DNA of 23,861 nucleotides from assembly GCA_000404785.1 (NCBI GenBank), contig ASNI01000041.1:1-23861 (forward strand). The letters run 5' to 3'. The first letter of the stretch is position 1, and the number at the start of each line of letters is the position of its first letter. Source of the DNA: Cloacimonetes bacterium SCGC AAA252-N17 (GTDB lineage Bacteria > Cloacimonadota > Cloacimonadia > JGIOTU-2). Made by a program: the position numbers and the translations under genes. The notes under the pieces were generated by a model. That model did no database searches. It was given only the letters and a program-made list of their open reading frames with translations, and was not told the DNA's origin. Positions 7,532-14,760 of the stretch are shown here, in pieces.

Positions 7532-8464
7532 ATGAAAAATGAATGTTCTGAGAACATGGAAAAGAAAACTTATGAAAGCAAAAGCGAAATGAACCGTTCG
7601 AGAAAAGTGGACAAAAACTATCACCGGATCGAGCTGCTCAGCTTCGGGGATAGAATTCCAAACGGCACTTATACGATCCATTCCAGATTTCGAAGAACTA
7701 TAAATTTTCACAACAATGCTCTGCTGATCTCAATCGTGAACGAAGATATCGGCTGCGGACCTTTTAATATAATTGTGAAAGGGCTCGATCTTAAGAAAAT
7801 CCATTCTCTCTCAATTTATAACAATATTCTAACGATCAATAACATCGCACTTTTCATGCAGGAAGCTCTGAAGTATAGTTCGAAGCTATCTCTAAATGGA
7901 GTAATTATAGCAACCTTTGAGGAGAATCTGGTATTTTTGGAAACTGTGCTGACTGAACTGTGCGCAGAAAAAAGTCTTTGTTTTCTCCTTGATGAGGAGA
8001 GGGAAAGGAACTTCACGTCGGGCTTCGAAAAGGAATTTATAAAAAGGATGAAGTCCGGTGTTGCGTTGATCCTCAAAGGCACTATGGACAGCTTGTTTGA
8101 AGGTGTTTCAAAGATCAAGGGATGCGGATTCGGGCTCACTCCGAGCGGAGATGATTTCATTGCTGGCTTGCTTTCAGGACTATATCTGAAGCAGGAATTA
8201 TTTGGAACTGACCTGTCTGAAGTCAGGAACAGAATCTATGAAAATGCTTTGGGTGACAATCTGATCTCAAATACTTTTCTCTTTCTCGCGAAAGAGGGGC
8301 TGTTTGTCGAAAGATTCAAAAATTTTACACATTCCCTTTTATATGATGAGAAGGAAAAAATATATACACATATCCAAAAAGTGCTAAATGTTGGCGAAAC
8401 CTCAGGCGCAGATATGCTTGTGGGTTTCATGTTTTCATTTAAGAAAGCGGGTGAACTGTGGTAG
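7532..8464 (+). CDS. ylbF: DUF2877 protein, YlbF/AllH-type oxamate carbamoyltransferase subunit homologue
   Basis: Product: 310 aa; E. coli YlbF is about 271, and the extra length is a polar N-terminus, so the real start may be internal. The DUF2877 signatures are clear: GFGLTPSGDDFIAG (about residues 199-212) and GETSGADMLVGF near the C-terminus. In E. coli the YlbF/FdrA/YlbE trio has been assigned as AllH/AllF/AllG, subunits of oxamate carbamoyltransferase, which converts oxalurate and phosphate to oxamate and carbamoyl phosphate at the end of anaerobic allantoin breakdown (family knowledge from memory). The stop overlaps the next gene's GTG start by seven bases, so the two are translationally coupled. 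This is the first gene of the island. Confidence 0.85.
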   Translation: MKNECSENMEKKTYESKSEMNRSRKVDKNYHRIELLSFGDRIPNGTYTIHSRFRRTINFHNNALLISIVNEDIGCGPFNIIVKGLDLKKIHSLSIYNNILTINNIALFMQEALKYSSKLSLNGVIIATFEENLVFLETVLTELCAEKSLCFLLDEERERNFTSGFEKEFIKRMKSGVALILKGTMDSLFEGVSKIKGCGFGLTPSGDDFIAGLLSGLYLKQELFGTDLSEVRNRIYENALGDNLISNTFLFLAKEGLFVERFKNFTHSLLYDEKEKIYTHIQKVLNVGETSGADMLVGFMFSFKKAGELW

Positions 8465-10038
8465 TAAAAGGTAAGATAAAACGAGGGGAATATTTTGATT
8501 CTGTCACGCTGATGATCGTTGCAAAGCAGATCAATGAGATCGCAGGAATTACCGATGCAGCAGTCGTGATGAATACGGCAGAAAACAGATCGATACTGGA
8601 ATCATCAGGACTGCTCATTTCTGAGTTTGATGATGCAAAAGCATCCGATCTTTTGATATGCGTCAATGCAGAAAATGACGAGATCGCAGAAAAAGCTATG
8701 CTGCAAGTTGATGAGGTTCTTGAGAAGGTCCGGCACGAAATCAGCGATACTGAGGATTTCCTGCCGAAGAGTCTTGAAACTGCACTCAAATCTTTACCGG
8801 ATGCAAACCTGGTGCTCATTTCAGTTGCAGGCAAGTATGCTGCGCGGGAAGCAATGAAAGCTCTAAAAAAGGGGCTGCATGTAATGATATTTTCGGACAA
8901 TGTCTCCCTTGAAGATGAAATCAGACTAAAAAAATATGCGCAGGAAAAAGACCTTCTTGTGATGGGACCGGATTGCGGAACTGCGATCATCAATGGCGTT
9001 CCACTTGCGTTTGCCAATGTGGTGAACAGGGGAAATATCGGTATCGTTGCAGCTTCGGGAACCGGTTTGCAGGAGATCAGCTCTGTCATATCCAACAATG
9101 GAGCAGGAATTTCCCAGGCAATCGGAACTGGTGGGAGAGATGTAAAGAAAGAAGTTGGCGGGATCATGTTCCTTGCAGCTCTCGAAGCATTGAACCGTGA
9201 TAAAAATACTGAAATAATTGTGCTCGTATCCAAGCCGCCTGCAAAAAAAGTCATAGAAAAGATATTAAAAAAAGTAGAAAATACTCACAAGCCTGTAGTT
9301 GCGATATTTCTCGGTGCTGAAGAAGAAGTATTTGAAAACTCAAAGGTTATTCCTGCGAAAACACTCGAGGAAGCTGCACTTATAGCAGACAGTATTTTAA
9401 AAGGAAACAATTATAATTTAGTTCAAGACTATCTAGGGAAAAGGAGTATAAAAATGAAATCTAACGATAAGTTATTTACAATAATTATTAATCTCACAAG
9501 GGAACAAAAATATCTTCGAGGACTTTTTTGCGGCGGTACACTCTGCGAAGAAGCACAACTTATTCTTCATAATATAATAGGAAACGTATACAGTAATATA
9601 CAATCAAATAAAGAGTTTCTGTTGAAAGATCCCTGGAAAAGCATAAAGAATACACTCATTGACATGGGATCAGATGAATTTACTGTCGGCAGACCACATC
9701 CGATGATCGATTACTCTTTGCGGAACAGGAGGATCCTCCAGGAAGCTAAAGATCCTAAAGTTGCAGTCATACTGTTTGATGTGGTTCTCGGGTACGGTTC
9801 AAATATGCATCCCGCAGAAGAGCTTGCTTCTATAATTCAAAAAGCACATTCTCAATCACCCGGTGGAGAAATTACTTTTGTATGCTCGGTTACCGGAACA
9901 TATGAAGATCCTCAAGATAAAAAACAGGTTGTGAAGAAATTAGAATATGCAGATGTGTGCGTATTTGAATCAAATGCGGCTGCCTCGGAATTTGCAGGTA
10001 AGATTATTTCGGAACGCAATATTATTTTCGACAATTAG
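8458..10038 (+). CDS. fdrA: FdrA/AllF family protein (succinyl-CoA-synthetase fold)
   Basis: Starts at GTG 8458, matching the N-terminus of FdrA (IKRGEYFDSVTLM here, IKKG..DSVSLM in E. coli). Product: 526 aa. Landmarks: LISVAGKYAA, VMIFSDNVSLEDEI, VMGPDCGT (about 168-175), the GASGTG-like VAASGTGLQE, GTGGRDV, VSKPPA, GGTLCEEA, GRPHPMID (about 411-418) and VTGTYEDPQ. The fold is that of acyl-CoA synthetase alpha/beta chains, but the phosphohistidine motif of true synthetases is not seen, consistent with a transcarbamoylase role. E. coli FdrA is about 555 aa because it ends with an extra block of roughly 45 residues (VINIGLRSF type). That block is absent here and sits instead at the start of the next protein. 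The gene is coupled to the DUF2877 gene and 17 bases from the next. Confidence 0.92.
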   Translation: MVVKGKIKRGEYFDSVTLMIVAKQINEIAGITDAAVVMNTAENRSILESSGLLISEFDDAKASDLLICVNAENDEIAEKAMLQVDEVLEKVRHEISDTEDFLPKSLETALKSLPDANLVLISVAGKYAAREAMKALKKGLHVMIFSDNVSLEDEIRLKKYAQEKDLLVMGPDCGTAIINGVPLAFANVVNRGNIGIVAASGTGLQEISSVISNNGAGISQAIGTGGRDVKKEVGGIMFLAALEALNRDKNTEIIVLVSKPPAKKVIEKILKKVENTHKPVVAIFLGAEEEVFENSKVIPAKTLEEAALIADSILKGNNYNLVQDYLGKRSIKMKSNDKLFTIIINLTREQKYLRGLFCGGTLCEEAQLILHNIIGNVYSNIQSNKEFLLKDPWKSIKNTLIDMGSDEFTVGRPHPMIDYSLRNRRILQEAKDPKVAVILFDVVLGYGSNMHPAEELASIIQKAHSQSPGGEITFVCSVTGTYEDPQDKKQVVKKLEYADVCVFESNAAASEFAGKIISERNIIFDN

Positions 10039-10055
10039 CGAAAAGGAGAATTCGC

Positions 10056-11465
10056 ATGGCAAAAAAAGACCTTTTTAATCAAGACCTAAAAGTAATAAAC
10101 ATAGGACTTTCATCGTTCAAGGACACCATAAAACAATCGGATGCTGAGGTAGTTCAGGTTGACTGGAAACCACCAGCAGAAATGGATGAAAAAATACTTC
10201 AAATACTTTCGAAAAATGAATCCAATATCCAAAAACAGAATAAAAAATGTCTCGATACAATCCTGAACGGAGCACCTGTTCTTATTGATCTTGAACGAGC
10301 GATAGACGTGATCCCGGGTATGAAGAAAAATATGATCCTGCATGCGGGACCTCCGATCACCTGGGATAGGATGTGCGGACCGATGCGTGGTGCGATTATT
10401 GGAGCACTTATATACGAAGGAATGGCAAAAAGTCCGGAAGAAGCAGAGAAATTAGCAGCTTCCGATAAGATTGAATATTCTCCATGCCATGAACATAGTA
10501 CAGTCGGACCGATGGCGGGAATTGTGTCAGCATCAATGCCTGTTTTCGTTCTCAAAAATGAGGAGTACGGAAATTATGCATTCTGCACACTGAACGAGGG
10601 ACTCGGTAAAGTCCTCCGCTATGGCGCTTTCAGCAAAGAAGTCATCGAAAAACTGAGATGGATGGAATCGGTTTTGTATCCTGCGCTGAAAAGAGCAGTG
10701 AATGAACTTGGCAAGATCGATCTGAAGAATATCATAGCTCAAGCGCTTCACATGGGGGATGAAGTTCATAATAGGAACAGGGCTGCAACATCTCTGTTTT
10801 ACCGTCATATCGCACCTGCAATTATAAAAACTACACAAGATACCGAGATCGCAGTCAAAGTGCTCGAATTCATCAACGGCAATGACCATTTCTTTCTCAA
10901 TCTATCTATGCCTGCATGCAAAGTCACACTCGATGCAGCTCGAAATATCAAAGGAAGCAGTGTGGTCGTGGCAATGACTCGCAACGGAACGGATTTTGGT
11001 CTACAACTCTCAGGAACAGACGATCAGTGGTTTGTGGGGCAGGCGCCAATTCCTGATGCACTTTTTTTTCCGGGATATACAAAAGATGATGCCAATAGAG
11101 ATATTGGAGATAGCTCTATTACAGAAACGAACGGACTCGGCGGATTTGCCATCGCAGCATCACCAGCGATAGTTCAGTTCGTTGGTGGAGCAGCACAAGA
11201 TGCCCTGAATTATACTCAGGAAATGTATGAGATCACTGTGGGTGAGAATAATATCTATCAAATTCCTTCTCTGAATTTCCGTGGGTCTCCTACTGGTATC
11301 GATATCGTAAAAGTAGTAGAGAAAGGCATTCTACCATTTATTGATACCGGTGTCGCGCACAAAGATGCCGGAGTCGGGCAGGTCGGCGCAGGTGTGTTGA
11401 GCGCTCCAATGGAACCATTTATAAAAGCGGTGAGAGGTTTAGCAAAATCATTGGAAAAGAAATAA
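10056..11465 (+). CDS. ylbE: DUF1116 protein, YlbE/AllG-type subunit with FdrA-tail module at its N-terminus
   Basis: The ATG at 10056 has AAGGAG at 10043-10048. Product: 469 aa, about 50 longer than E. coli YlbE. Residues about 11-50 (LKVINIGLSSF ... VQVDWKPPA) correspond to the C-terminal tail of E. coli FdrA. The DUF1116 core follows: HAGPPITWDRMCGPMRGA, PCHEHSTVGPMAG, LNEGLGKVLRYGA, GDEVHNRNRAATSL, MTRNGTDFG, GDSSITETNGLGG and INTG-like IDTGVAHKDAGVGQVGAG. All blocks conserved in the E. coli protein are present, so it should be functional. It probably forms a complex with the two preceding products. No carbamate kinase gene follows; instead a repeat-filled spacer separates it from the cyclase gene. 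Confidence 0.92.
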   Translation: MAKKDLFNQDLKVINIGLSSFKDTIKQSDAEVVQVDWKPPAEMDEKILQILSKNESNIQKQNKKCLDTILNGAPVLIDLERAIDVIPGMKKNMILHAGPPITWDRMCGPMRGAIIGALIYEGMAKSPEEAEKLAASDKIEYSPCHEHSTVGPMAGIVSASMPVFVLKNEEYGNYAFCTLNEGLGKVLRYGAFSKEVIEKLRWMESVLYPALKRAVNELGKIDLKNIIAQALHMGDEVHNRNRAATSLFYRHIAPAIIKTTQDTEIAVKVLEFINGNDHFFLNLSMPACKVTLDAARNIKGSSVVVAMTRNGTDFGLQLSGTDDQWFVGQAPIPDALFFPGYTKDDANRDIGDSSITETNGLGGFAIAASPAIVQFVGGAAQDALNYTQEMYEITVGENNIYQIPSLNFRGSPTGIDIVKVVEKGILPFIDTGVAHKDAGVGQVGAGVLSAPMEPFIKAVRGLAKSLEKK

Positions 11466-11538
11466 CTGAAAATATTGTGTAAAAAATATAAAGCTAAAAA
11501 TTTTAAAAAATATAAATTTGAGATCATTTAAAAATAAT

Positions 11539-11693
11539 GGGTTAAAACCCGATCGTTTGTTGAAATTGATCCACACCTTGAAAGGCGTGGCAATTTAAAA
11601 GGTATTGCAAATCATTGAATAGAATTAGATTGAATAGCCACGAGATTTATCTCGTGGGAATTAGAATAAAACCGAAACAGGGGTTTTAACCCC
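11539..11693. repeat. Composite palindromic repeat element between ylbE and the cyclase gene
   Basis: Four hairpins lie in about 155 bp: GGGTTAAAACCC (11539-11550), CCACACCTTGAAAGGCGTGG (11571-11590), CCACGAGATTTATCTCGTGG (11638-11657) and GGGGTTTTAACCCC (11680-11693). The two outer ones are inverted copies of each other, so the unit has terminal inverted repeats like a small non-autonomous element. No coding sequence is present. Confidence 0.75.
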
Positions 11694-11717
11694 AAAGAAA
11701 AATTATAAGGAGTCATA

Positions 11718-12536
11718 ATGAACAATAACGAATTTCTGGAATTTATGGATAAGGTGCGCGTCTATGATCTGACCCAGCCACTGAGCATTCATACACCGCC
11801 GTGGCCCAGTTATATGCCATTGCAGATCCAATATTTTAAACGGCTTGCAGGAGCACATATGGGGCAGGGTGCGAACGGGCAGATCATAAAAACAAGTAAC
11901 CATGTAGGTACACATATCGATGGACAGATCCACTTCTTTGGCAGCGGAAAAACCATCGGTCAGGTTCCAATTCATGATTGGATTGGGCAGGGAGTTGTGG
12001 TTGATATCTCAGACGAAGTAGAAGATTATTCACTCTATTCACCTGAAATGCTGATGAGCAAAGCTGAGATCAAAAAGGGAGATATCCTCATAATAAACAC
12101 CGGCTACAATCGCTATAGCTGGGATCAGCCGGAATCTGATGAAGTTCGTTATTTTGTGAAACACCCGGGACCCGATCCCGAATTCCACAAATGGGCTCTG
12201 GAAATGAAATTCAAATGGATCGGTGTGGATTGTGGAAGCGCTGATCACCCGATGAATACGATCATCAGAGATTGGCATCCGAAAAAATTCATCGAAGCAG
12301 ATAAAAAGCTGCAAGAGAAATACAATAAAACCTGGGATGAAATGTTCCCACTGGAGATATACTACCAGGTTATGCATCTGAATCTTTTCCCCAAGGGATT
12401 GCTCCATGCGGAAAATCTTGGTGGAGAAATTAATAAGGTGAATAATAAGCGTGTCTGGATAGGGCTGTTCCCACTACGTGGTATCGAAATGGAATCCTCA
12501 ATGTGCCGTATCGTTGCGCTCGAGCAGCCAAAATAG
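11718..12536 (+). CDS. Cyclase-family (PF04199) metal-dependent hydrolase
   Basis: The ATG at 11718 is preceded by AAGGAG (11707-11712). Product: 272 aa, the typical size. The family metal motif HxGTHxDxxxH is intact: H62, G64, T65, H66, D68, H72 (NHVGTHIDGQIHF). Other family landmarks are VYDLTQPLS at the start, a GDILIINTGY strand, WIGVDCGSADHP and LLHAENLGG (the catalytic-strand Glu region). Members include kynurenine formamidase and isatin hydrolase, which hydrolyse amide or lactam bonds with Mn or Zn. In this setting I infer opening of a cyclic amide or imide made by the hydroxylase. The substrate is unknown. It is a cytoplasmic protein with no leader. Confidence 0.88.
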   Translation: MNNNEFLEFMDKVRVYDLTQPLSIHTPPWPSYMPLQIQYFKRLAGAHMGQGANGQIIKTSNHVGTHIDGQIHFFGSGKTIGQVPIHDWIGQGVVVDISDEVEDYSLYSPEMLMSKAEIKKGDILIINTGYNRYSWDQPESDEVRYFVKHPGPDPEFHKWALEMKFKWIGVDCGSADHPMNTIIRDWHPKKFIEADKKLQEKYNKTWDEMFPLEIYYQVMHLNLFPKGLLHAENLGGEINKVNNKRVWIGLFPLRGIEMESSMCRIVALEQPK

Positions 12537-12540
12537 AAAT

Positions 12541-12618
12541 GAATATCAACCATCCGTCTTCTTCCGATAAATCGGAATACGCCGTGACAAGCGAAAAGCA
12601 CGAAAGAAACGAAAAAAA
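12541..12618. repeat. Degenerate dispersed repeat
   Basis: The block AATATCAACCATCCGTCT ... ATACGCCGTGACAAGC resembles AATATTCACCACCCGTCT ... AACGCCGCGGCAGGC at 21838-21878 in the same orientation. It runs into CACGAAAGAAACGAAAAA, shared with 4063-4078. Non-coding, between the cyclase and FAD-subunit genes. Confidence 0.55.
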
Positions 12619-12683
12619 AATATTGTAAAAAATTGTATGCCTTAGAAATTAATTTAATCTTTGTTTTGTGATGAGAGGACAAT

Positions 12684-13556
12684 ATGTCTATAATTCATGA
12701 TTTCGAATATTATAAACCATCCACTCTCGATGAGGTGACTAATCTTCTTTCACTACATGGAGAAAAAGCGAAGGTACTTGCAGGTGGCACTGATCTTGTC
12801 GTACAGATGAAAGAGAATATCGAAGCTCCCGACGCAGTGATAGATATCAAAGGGATTGCAGAGCTCCATGAAATACTGTTTGAGGATACTACGCTCTTCA
12901 TTGGTGCATGTGTAACCTTTTCCGAATTGATCGAATCGGAGATCATACAAAAATATTTCCCTTTGATAAAGGAGATGTCTCTGACCGTTGCTTCTGTTGC
13001 TGTTCGTAATAGAGCCACAATAGTTGGTAACATCTGCTCTGCGGTTCCTTCGGCAGATTCCGCACCGATCCTGCTTGTTTATGATGCTGACGTTATTGCA
13101 CGAAGTGTATCAGGAGAGAGGATCATTCCAATCCGGGACTGGTTTGCAGGTCCCAAAAAGACAGTTTTGCGATCTGATGAACTCGTGAAGGGCATTGCAA
13201 TTTCTCTTCCACACAAAAAACATGCAGGATGTTATGAAAAACTCGGAAGATATTCCGGCGAGGATCTTGCGCAAGCAGGTGTGAGTATTTTGGCATTTGA
13301 AGACCTTCATTATAATGTTGCATTCTGTGCGGTGGGACCTGTTCCAAAGAGAGCATATGCTGTAGAAAAATTCTTAACTGGCAAAAATATTTCTGAAAAA
13401 ATCATCGAGGAAGCAACACAGTATTTGCTAAAAGAAATCTCTCCAATCTCTGATATCAGGGCAACAGTGGAATATAGAACTCATATGATGTGCGTGATGT
13501 TCGAACGAGGACTGAAGAAAGTGGTTTCACGATTGCATGGAGGTGGAAATGCCTGA
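12684..13556 (+). CDS. Molybdenum hydroxylase FAD-binding (medium) subunit
   Basis: Product: 290 aa, standard for the CoxM/XdhB-type medium subunit. FAD pyrophosphate motifs are present: LAGGTDLVV (32-40) and VRNRATIVGNICSAVPSADSAP (about 107-128), the latter matching the family ATIGGN..ASPAAD pattern. The C-terminal CO_deh_flav_C-like domain covers about 180-285. It passes electrons from the 2Fe-2S subunit to NAD or another acceptor. The start at 12684 has AGAGGA just upstream. It overlaps the 2Fe-2S gene by eight bases, and the gene order is medium, small, large. Specific to the xanthine dehydrogenase superfamily, but not diagnostic of substrate. Confidence 0.93.
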   Translation: MSIIHDFEYYKPSTLDEVTNLLSLHGEKAKVLAGGTDLVVQMKENIEAPDAVIDIKGIAELHEILFEDTTLFIGACVTFSELIESEIIQKYFPLIKEMSLTVASVAVRNRATIVGNICSAVPSADSAPILLVYDADVIARSVSGERIIPIRDWFAGPKKTVLRSDELVKGIAISLPHKKHAGCYEKLGRYSGEDLAQAGVSILAFEDLHYNVAFCAVGPVPKRAYAVEKFLTGKNISEKIIEEATQYLLKEISPISDIRATVEYRTHMMCVMFERGLKKVVSRLHGGGNA

Positions 13557-14004
13557 AATACATTTTATTCTCAATCATGAAAATAGAGCTGTAAGGGTAG
13601 AACCAAATGAAACCCTCCTCGAAGTGTTGCGTGAAAAGTTGGGTGTTAAAAGCCCTAAATGCGGCTGTGACAGAGGAGATTGCGGTGCGTGTAATGTGCT
13701 CTTAAATGGACGAAGTGTACGTAGTTGCTTGATCCTTGCTATCGAGGTTGACGGACAGGAGATTGTAACAGTCGAAGGAATCTCCAAAGATGGCTTGAGC
13801 AAAGTTCAGGAAGCAATGATCGATAACAATGCTTTTCAGTGTGGTTTCTGTGCACCGGGCGTTATCATTTCTGCAACCGAGTTGCTGAAAAAAAATCAGC
13901 ATCCAACAATGGATGAGATCAAAGAAGCTCTGTCGGGAAACTTGTGCCGCTGTACCGGGTATCTTCCGATATTGGAATCTATACAGAAAGCAACGAAAGA
14001 ATAG
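13549..14004 (+). CDS. Molybdenum hydroxylase 2Fe-2S (small) subunit
   Basis: The ATG at 13549 is chosen because GGAGGTG lies a few bases upstream inside the end of the FAD gene; the ATG at 13537 would contain this ribosome site. Product: 151 aa, the usual length. The plant-ferredoxin-type cluster ligands are C40, C45, C48 and C60 (CDRGDCGAC ... C). The second, all-helical cluster has C98 and C101 (CGFC) plus C133 and C135 (CRCTGY). All eight ligands are intact, so both [2Fe-2S] centres should assemble. It relays electrons from the Mo centre to FAD. In a typical operon the large subunit follows directly; here about 750 bases of repeats and a GxxExxY gene intervene. Confidence 0.95.
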   Translation: MPEIHFILNHENRAVRVEPNETLLEVLREKLGVKSPKCGCDRGDCGACNVLLNGRSVRSCLILAIEVDGQEIVTVEGISKDGLSKVQEAMIDNNAFQCGFCAPGVIISATELLKKNQHPTMDEIKEALSGNLCRCTGYLPILESIQKATKE

Positions 14005-14166
14005 GTTCACGCAGAGATCGAAAAGGAAAAACTGAAAATTTATATTAAAGGAAAAGAGATAGTTTGAGAAAAATGAAAAAATGGAGTTTGTTTTTAATAT
14101 GAAATTTTATAAGATTTCTCAGCGAGCTTTGCGATGTTCTCTGCGCACTCTGCGAGAAAACACGAA
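14004..14166. repeat. Left copy of repeat flanking the GxxExxY gene
   Basis: Begins with GGTTCACGCAGAGATCGAAA right at the stop of the 2Fe-2S gene. After about 100 AT-rich bases it ends with CTCAGCGAGCTTTGCGATG and TCTGCGCACTCTGCGAGAAA. The two ends are roughly inverted complements (CGCAGAG / CTCTGCG). The same layout recurs at 14561-14746. Confidence 0.8.
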
Positions 14167-14180
14167 CGAAGGGAGGAAAG

Positions 14181-14558
14181 ATGACCGAAAATGAAATAGC
14201 AACAAAAATTATTGGAGTTTGCATAAATCTTCATAAAACTCTCGGTCCATGTCTATTAGAATCAGTTTATGAAAATACTCTTGCGTATGATCTAAAAGAA
14301 ATTGGGTTTGATGTAAAACAACAAGCTGCAATTCCTTTCATTTATAAAGAAGTAAAAATTGAAGCAGGTTTCAGGATAGATTTATTAGTGAATGACAGAG
14401 TAATTATCGAACTAAAATCAGTTGAAAAATTACAACCTGTTCATTATGCACAAACTTTGACATATTTAAAATTATCAGGTAAGAAATTGGGTTTATTGAT
14501 TAACTTTAGTAGAAAAATTTTAAAAGATGGTATACATCGAATTGTAAATAATGTATGA
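14181..14558 (+). CDS. GxxExxY-family protein (PDDEXK-like fold)
   Basis: The ATG at 14181 follows a strong AGGGAGGA site. Product: 125 aa, full length for the family. The name-giving motif is modified: LGPCLLESVYE has Cys24 where the first Gly is normally found, while E27 and Y30 are kept. The PD-(D/E)XK-like triad is visible as D67 (FRIDLLV) and E77/K79 (IIELKS). The C-terminus has the family pattern HYAQTLTYLKLSGKKLGLLINF. Members are proposed nucleases of unknown role, and their genes are often embedded in iterated repeats. Here the gene lies between two copies of one repeat, inside the molybdenum hydroxylase operon and in the same direction, which suggests insertion as a unit. Confidence 0.9.
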   Translation: MTENEIATKIIGVCINLHKTLGPCLLESVYENTLAYDLKEIGFDVKQQAAIPFIYKEVKIEAGFRIDLLVNDRVIIELKSVEKLQPVHYAQTLTYLKLSGKKLGLLINFSRKILKDGIHRIVNNV

Positions 14559-14560
14559 AA

Positions 14561-14746
14561 GGTTCACGCAGAGAACGCAAAGTAGGCACGGAGAATGCAA
14601 AGGAAAAATGCTTTAAAATTGAGCAGATTAAATGAGAAAGAGTTTTAGATGAAAAATAATACAATAAATGATATTCTAATTTTAGAAAATTTTTATCAAA
14701 TATCTCAGCGTACTTTGCGAGAAGCTCTGCGCCCTTTGCGTGAAAA
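14561..14746. repeat. Right copy of repeat flanking the GxxExxY gene
   Basis: Opens with GGTTCACGCAGAGAACGCAA and closes with CTCAGCGTACTTTGCGAGAA then GCTCTGCGCCCTTTGCGTGA. The opening is the near inverted complement of the closing segment. It has the same order and direction as the left copy, with an AT-rich middle that is not similar. It stops just before the ribosome site of the large-subunit gene. Confidence 0.8.
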
Positions 14747-14760
14747 CAATGGAGTTACTT

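Noticed and set aside
8439..9254. 271-codon leftward ORF
   Set aside because: Antisense to fdrA; Ser/Ile/Thr-rich shadow typical of the opposite strand of a real gene.
14004..14746. CRISPR-like array around the GxxExxY gene
   Set aside because: Only two long flanking copies with a gene between them; no regular short repeats or spacers.
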